This document shows positions 22,638 through 26,173 of a stretch of DNA of 26,173 bases, in pieces. Both the position numbers and the translations under genes were made by a program. Every line of letters begins with the position of its first letter. Within the stretch, counting starts at the first letter, position 1. Below the pieces are notes generated by a model. It was not told the DNA's origin and ran no database searches. It saw only the letters and a list, made by a program, of their open reading frames with translations. The DNA comes from OLB16 sp964422415 (GTDB lineage Bacteria > Hinthialibacterota > Hinthialibacteria > OLB16), in assembly GCA_964422415.1 (NCBI GenBank), contig CAYRBI010000080.1:1-26173 (forward strand), given 5' to 3'.

Positions 22638-22925
22638 GTGCCATGATTAAGTCATAAGCGGCATTGTATATATTTGATATAGTTTTTTTACCACATTTCC
22701 ATTCCAGATGCTAAAGGTTGAGGTTGTGGGGGTATGGTGAAGATGCAAAGGGGGAACCACAAGTCCCCTCGCCCTGTGGGAGAGGGGGTAGGGGGTGAGG
22801 TTTCTGTTGCTACACTCACCACAACCAAGCTGAGGGGGCATCTTGAGGAAGAAAAGAAAAGGATCAGGATGCAATCCGGTCACTTCGGTGATGGTGGTCT
22901 GGAAAGGGGGAGACCCTGTGGGAGG
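22638..22925. other. Intergenic region with decayed C/G-rich repeat
   Basis: Between the operon promoter and tRNA-Phe. It holds an AT-rich patch (22,660-22,700) and a G-rich stretch at about 22,763-22,800 (CCCCTCGCCCTGTGGGAGAGGGGGTAG type broken inverted repeat) like the arms of the repeats at 2.56, 7.33 and 26.05 kb. No credible gene is seen. Confidence 0.4.
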
Positions 22926-23001
<76 letters not shown>

Positions 23002-23063
23002 CCAACAAGTGTTAACCTATCTGAGGGGGGCGATTCTGTCTAGGGCCGTCGAAAGTCTAGGGG

Positions 23064-23486
23064 TTATTCGCGGCGGTACTTTTGAGCGGTTCCTGATCCC
23101 CCGCTGTTCCGGTCCCAGATGTTGGGTGAGGTGTCTCGCGTGGTGGGTTTGGGAGCTTCGGGCTCACCAATGGGCATCCCCAGGCGTTCGTTACAACGGG
23201 CACAGATACGCCCATTCGTGACTGGTGTTCCGCAGATGATGCACTTCAAAGCCACACTCTGCAAACTCACTACATTTAAGCGCTTCTCGGAAATCCATCG
23301 CTCGATATCCTCAATATAAATATTGAGGGCGTTGGATACACCTTCTAATGAATCACCCGGATGATCCCGCATGTAGACCTGAACCGAAAGGATTTCTTTC
23401 TCTTCTTCCTGTTCACAGGGAGGGCACACCGGAAGCTTTACCCGGTTATACAACTTCCCACAACGCTCGCATTTGGCCAGTTCCAT
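23064..23486 (-). CDS. Double zinc-ribbon protein related to the flagellar-operon YvyF/TIGR03826 family
   Basis: 140 residues. The first ribbon is C6/C9 and C21/C24 (CERCGKLYNRVKLPVCPPC). A middle helical region with helix-turn-helix character (DSLEGVSNALNIYIEDIERW, then ISEKRL) follows. The second ribbon is C82/C85 and C95/C98. The tail is Pro/Ser/Gly-rich and polar. The first ribbon plus helical part matches YvyF-like proteins found in flagellar operons. No flagellar gene is near, so a flagellar role here is unproven. It could be a small DNA-binding or adaptor protein. Confidence 0.72.
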   Translation of the reverse strand: MELAKCERCGKLYNRVKLPVCPPCEQEEEKEILSVQVYMRDHPGDSLEGVSNALNIYIEDIERWISEKRLNVVSLQSVALKCIICGTPVTNGRICARCNERLGMPIGEPEAPKPTTRDTSPNIWDRNSGGSGTAQKYRRE

Positions 23487-23548
23487 AGATTAGTATCCCA
23501 CCATCGCTGAGGTTGCCTATAATCTACCACGTTTTCATCGAGGAAGCA

Positions 23549-24619
23549 TCAGGAATGCGCCGCTTCATACATTGCCAAGGCGTTCTCTAATGGGACCTCC
23601 CACAGGAGCTCCGTGGTGGATCCCATGAAATAGCCCCGCCGTCCCGTATCCCGCATGGCCACCTGGCAAGCCTCTTGCACCTGGGCGGGTGTTCCCAGGG
23701 CCAGCAGCTGGCTTACATCAATCCCTCCTGCCAGGAAGAGATTGGGGTACTTGATGCGGACCTCCCCGACAGTCATCCCCGCCATCGTCTCGATGGGATT
23801 GAGACCATCGATTCCAGCGGAGACCAAATCGTCCAGGACCAGCCACAGGTTCCCATCGGAGTGGAAAAGGCACACCACATCCCGCGAGTGCCAAGCTTCC
23901 ACCAGCCGTTTCAAGCGTGGTATCCACATCCGGCGTAGCCAAACCGGTGAGAAAAGGGGACCGGTCTTGTGAGCAATGTCATCATAGGTCAACACCACCG
24001 GGACCAAGGCTGGATCGGCGATGGCGGCGGCACGCCTGAGCTCGGCCTGGATTCTGGCTTCCAACCATTCCTCGAGTAGTCCGGGGGCTTCCCCCAGCAG
24101 CTCGACAAACAATTCCATGCCCAGCGCCCAGTAGATCTCGGTTAATCCGACTCCACTTTCCACCACAAACATGGCGGGGTCATTCCGGCCAGTGGGATCT
24201 CCCTCCGCCAATGAGGCCAACTTTCCTTCCACCATCCGCCGGTACTCTTCCACCTGGGCGGGACCAAACACCCAGCCATTGGTCTCCTGGATCCGTTCCT
24301 GGATCCACTTCCGTGCGCTGGGGGCATCTTGAAAAGGGCGGTGTGTGATCCAACTGGTCCAGCGCTCGATTTGGAGGACGATTCCATCGGGACGGGTGTA
24401 GATGCCAGGAGGTTGTGGGCCTCCGACCATCCGGGTCATATCGAGCGCATGGCCAGCCGCAACTCCCACCGTCCACTCGCCATCCGCCTCCGTTAATCTT
24501 CGTCCCGCGTAATGTTCGATGACCGTGTCATTCTGAAGGATGTCATACAGTGGAACTCGATCGGTTTCCTCGAACCGGGTGGTTCGTAGGACCCGTTCTC
24601 TTTTAGTCATGGGGGTCAT
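23549..24619 (-). CDS. Uroporphyrinogen decarboxylase-family protein (methyltransferase-like)
   Basis: 356 residues, family length. MTKRERVLRTTRFEETDRVPLYD is the usual opening. LTYDDIAHKTGPLFSPVWLR, then FHSDGNLWLVLDDLVSAGIDGLNPIE and LFLAGGIDVSQLLALG match the MtaA/CmuA-like branch, where the HxD segment is part of a zinc or corrinoid-methyl site. True HemE uroporphyrinogen decarboxylases have a different N-terminal substrate motif, so haem synthesis is unlikely. GGGAG lies 8 bases before ATG 24619; a second ATG 9 bases on is the alternative start. No corrinoid protein lies nearby, and the substrate is unknown. Confidence 0.85.
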   Translation of the reverse strand: MTPMTKRERVLRTTRFEETDRVPLYDILQNDTVIEHYAGRRLTEADGEWTVGVAAGHALDMTRMVGGPQPPGIYTRPDGIVLQIERWTSWITHRPFQDAPSARKWIQERIQETNGWVFGPAQVEEYRRMVEGKLASLAEGDPTGRNDPAMFVVESGVGLTEIYWALGMELFVELLGEAPGLLEEWLEARIQAELRRAAAIADPALVPVVLTYDDIAHKTGPLFSPVWLRRMWIPRLKRLVEAWHSRDVVCLFHSDGNLWLVLDDLVSAGIDGLNPIETMAGMTVGEVRIKYPNLFLAGGIDVSQLLALGTPAQVQEACQVAMRDTGRRGYFMGSTTELLWEVPLENALAMYEAAHS

Positions 24620-24721
24620 GCGGATTCTCCCTTGGGTAGAGCTGGCAACGGCTCATTATGTCATGCCGGCCAACGGGGGCACAGGGTTCCGATTCCCGTA
24701 TTTTCGGGTTACCGTAGTGGT

Positions 24722-25255
24722 GTGAGAAATCATGGCCTGATCTTCTGGTTCCGTGTGTTTCTTTTGATCACCGCCGCATGGGGCTTGGTGACCTTGGTAC
24801 TGTCCCCAGCGCGGTATTTTTTCTTCGCGTATTGCCCCTTGGTTACTGGAACACTCTTCTTCTGGATCGTCTCGGATATCGCCTTGAGTCTGCGCCGTCT
24901 GCAAACCTTCCTCGAATCCAGTGTGTCCGAAACCGTCCCCGATCTCACTGTGTCTCAAAAGAAGTCTCTCAAGGATCCCTCGGAAGTGCTCCTCGATATG
25001 GCCAATTACAAACGCTTGGGAGACCGTACCTTTAAAGCCGATGGCACCAAGACCTGCCGGAACTGTAAGAGCCTCAAACCAGATGACATGATCTGCCTTG
25101 TCGATGCCGCCTCCTTGCAAGGGATCACCATTTCCGCGGTGGGGTGCCAGCACTGGCAACCGGCCCTCAAGGTGACCGGAACCCCCGATCCCACCGCGCC
25201 GAATGGAACCTCGAAACGCCCCGCGACTTCCCCTTCACCTCAACAGGAAGCATGA
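24722..25255 (+). CDS. Two-helix membrane protein with C-terminal Cys cluster
   Basis: About 177 residues from GTG 24722. I prefer this to the ATG at 24632, because 24,640-24,720 reads as hairpin-like intergenic sequence rather than protein. There are two membrane helices near the N-terminus (FRVFLLITAAWGLVTLVL and YFFFAYCPLVTGTLFFWIV), then a cytoplasmic region with TCRNCKSLKP, a third Cys in MICLVDAA and a fourth in VGCQHWQP, likely a zinc site. No clear ribosome site is visible. It overlaps the methyltransferase start by 4 bases (ATGA). Unknown function. Confidence 0.65.
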   Translation: MRNHGLIFWFRVFLLITAAWGLVTLVLSPARYFFFAYCPLVTGTLFFWIVSDIALSLRRLQTFLESSVSETVPDLTVSQKKSLKDPSEVLLDMANYKRLGDRTFKADGTKTCRNCKSLKPDDMICLVDAASLQGITISAVGCQHWQPALKVTGTPDPTAPNGTSKRPATSPSPQQEA

Positions 25256-26004
25256 CCGCCGACCGTTCAAATTGGTATAAGGAATGGTTCAATGAGGTGT
25301 ACTTGCGCGTCTATGCTCACCGGGACGCCAAACTCGCCGAGGTGGAAGTTGATTTCCTGATTGAGCTTCTCTCTCCCCGTCCAACCGACCGTATCCTCGA
25401 CCTGTGTTGTGGCGCGGGACGTCACTTGTTGAGATTTCAGAGTCTTGGGTTTTCCCGTACGGTGGGGATGGATCTCTCACCACACCTCCTAAAGTCCGCG
25501 AGAACCTCTCTCGGTCTGCCTGGATGCGGAACCCTGGTACGGGGAGACATGCGTGCGCTTCCTTTTGGTCCGGGATTTCAGGTGGTCCTCTCGCTCTTCA
25601 CCAGCTTTGGGTATTTTCTTGAGGAGGAGGAAAATCATAGGGTTCTGCATCAGATCCGGCGTGTACTCAGGCCGGGCGGTCAGTTTCTCTTGGATCTGGT
25701 CCCACTCGCGGCAGTGGATCGTCTGGTGGCACACAGCGAGAGAGATTCCGGGGAGATCCACATTGTCGAAAAACGGAGTTTTGATCCGGTCCGCCGGCGG
25801 ATCGAGAAGGAGATCGAGATTGCGGGACCGGATGGCCAGCATACCTTTCTGGAATCGGTCCGGGTTTATTCCTTTGGCGAGACTAACCGGATGCTTGCTG
25901 AAGCGGGATTATGCTTGACAGATGTGCGGGGAGACTTCCAGGGTCACGAGTTTCAACCCGATAGCGAGCGTATGATCCTCATTGGCAAGACCGCAGCGCG
26001 GTAG
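25252..26004 (+). CDS. Class I SAM-dependent methyltransferase
   Basis: 250 residues from ATG 25252, which overlaps the preceding stop (ATGA) with AGGA 4 bases upstream; a longer frame from 25144 lies inside the previous gene. SAM motif I is RILDLCCGAGRHLLRF, the acidic end of strand 2 is VGMDLSPHLLKSA, and GDMRALPF, then IRRVLRPGGQFLLDL are motifs II/III. Substrate unknown. Translational coupling to the membrane Cys protein suggests a shared task (inference). Confidence 0.9.
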   Translation: MTADRSNWYKEWFNEVYLRVYAHRDAKLAEVEVDFLIELLSPRPTDRILDLCCGAGRHLLRFQSLGFSRTVGMDLSPHLLKSARTSLGLPGCGTLVRGDMRALPFGPGFQVVLSLFTSFGYFLEEEENHRVLHQIRRVLRPGGQFLLDLVPLAAVDRLVAHSERDSGEIHIVEKRSFDPVRRRIEKEIEIAGPDGQHTFLESVRVYSFGETNRMLAEAGLCLTDVRGDFQGHEFQPDSERMILIGKTAAR

Positions 26005-26047
26005 TGATTTATCGCATAAGTGTTATGAGGGACGATTCGATTACTCT

Positions 26048-26153
26048 CCCCCACCCCAACCCTCCCCCGCCAGGGGGGAGGGAGTTGTTTGGAGTTCACA
26101 CTTTAGTGTGCTTTTGCCCCCTCCCCCCTGGCGGGGGAGGGTTGGGGTGGGGG
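26048..26153. repeat. 106-bp palindrome with 35-bp perfect arms and conserved hairpin core
   Basis: Arms at 26048-26082 and 26119-26153 are perfectly complementary and C/G-homopolymer rich. The 36-base centre holds CACAC-TTTA-GTGTG and GCTTTTGC-type sequence related to the cores at 7372-7405 and 13406-13441. It lies 43 bases after the methyltransferase stop and could act as a strong terminator or quadruplex-forming site. Confidence 0.8.
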
Positions 26154-26173
26154 GAAAGAGGACGTAACCGGTA

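Noticed and set aside
24632..24721. Longer N-terminus for the membrane Cys protein
   Set aside because: The added 30 residues are non-conserved-looking and read through hairpin-like repeat sequence (GATTCCCGTATTTTCGGG); GTG 24722 directly precedes the first helix.

Overview
The window is a GC-rich bacterial chromosome segment with about 26 protein genes, two tRNAs, several hairpin terminators and a striking number of short dispersed palindromic repeats. I see no phage, transposase, rRNA or CRISPR. The organism cannot be named from this sequence. The mix of a CPA2 antiporter with a fused EIIA domain, an EF-G2-type GTPase, a MEMO1-family protein, SpoVG, a double zinc-ribbon YvyF-like protein and a 30-residue AURKAIP1/COX24-type basic peptide suggests an uncultured or candidate-phylum bacterium, probably of Gram-negative build. 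That placement is inference. Both tRNA genes encode their 3' CCA.

Layout. 1-2,209 (minus strand): an ECF sigma factor and a zinc-binding membrane anti-sigma factor, overlapping by 17 bases, followed by the start of a secreted Pro-rich, coiled-coil and Gly/Met-rich protein that runs off the window. Two related 157 and 174 bp inverted-repeat elements bracket the sigma/anti-sigma pair. 2,546-4,684: an EF-G-like translational GTPase with its own rho-independent terminator. 4,982-7,094: a tiny membrane protein, tRNA-Tyr and the CPA2-EIIA antiporter. 7,461-9,167 (plus): a polytopic GT-C-like glycosyltransferase, convergent with spoVG and a 30-aa ribosomal-type protein with a clear promoter. 10,036-12,016 (minus): a MEMO1-family protein, a hicBA toxin-antitoxin pair and a three-helix membrane protein. 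12,148-13,404 (plus): an MFS exporter. 13,626-15,928 (minus): a translationally coupled FAD oxidoreductase and NodB deacetylase.

15,955-17,730 is an AT-richer patch. It holds an antitoxin whose toxin partner is cut to 31 codons, and a compact three-gene cassette: a KGG-motif basic protein, an SDH/Clp-fold serine protease and a 74-aa partner. I recognise the protease fold but no described system for this combination, and it is the best candidate here for something new.

17,813-22,548 (minus) is a surface-polysaccharide or amino-sugar operon read from a promoter at 22,609-22,637. It encodes a deacetylase-like/GT2 fusion, a DegT/DnrJ aminotransferase, a Gfo/Idh/MocA dehydrogenase and a left-handed beta-helix N-acetyltransferase with a zinc-ribbon tail. 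The last three fit oxidation, transamination and N-acetylation of a sugar, as in the WbpB/E/D route to 3-acetamido sugars. The fusion's deacetylase half has lost key catalytic residues, and the aminotransferase has no ATG, GTG or TTG start where its conserved N-terminus requires one.

22,926-26,004: tRNA-Phe, the double zinc-ribbon protein, a UroD-family methyltransferase-like protein (minus), then a divergent coupled pair, a membrane CxxC protein and a SAM methyltransferase (plus). The window ends in a 106-bp palindrome whose core matches repeats at 7.37 kb and 13.4 kb.
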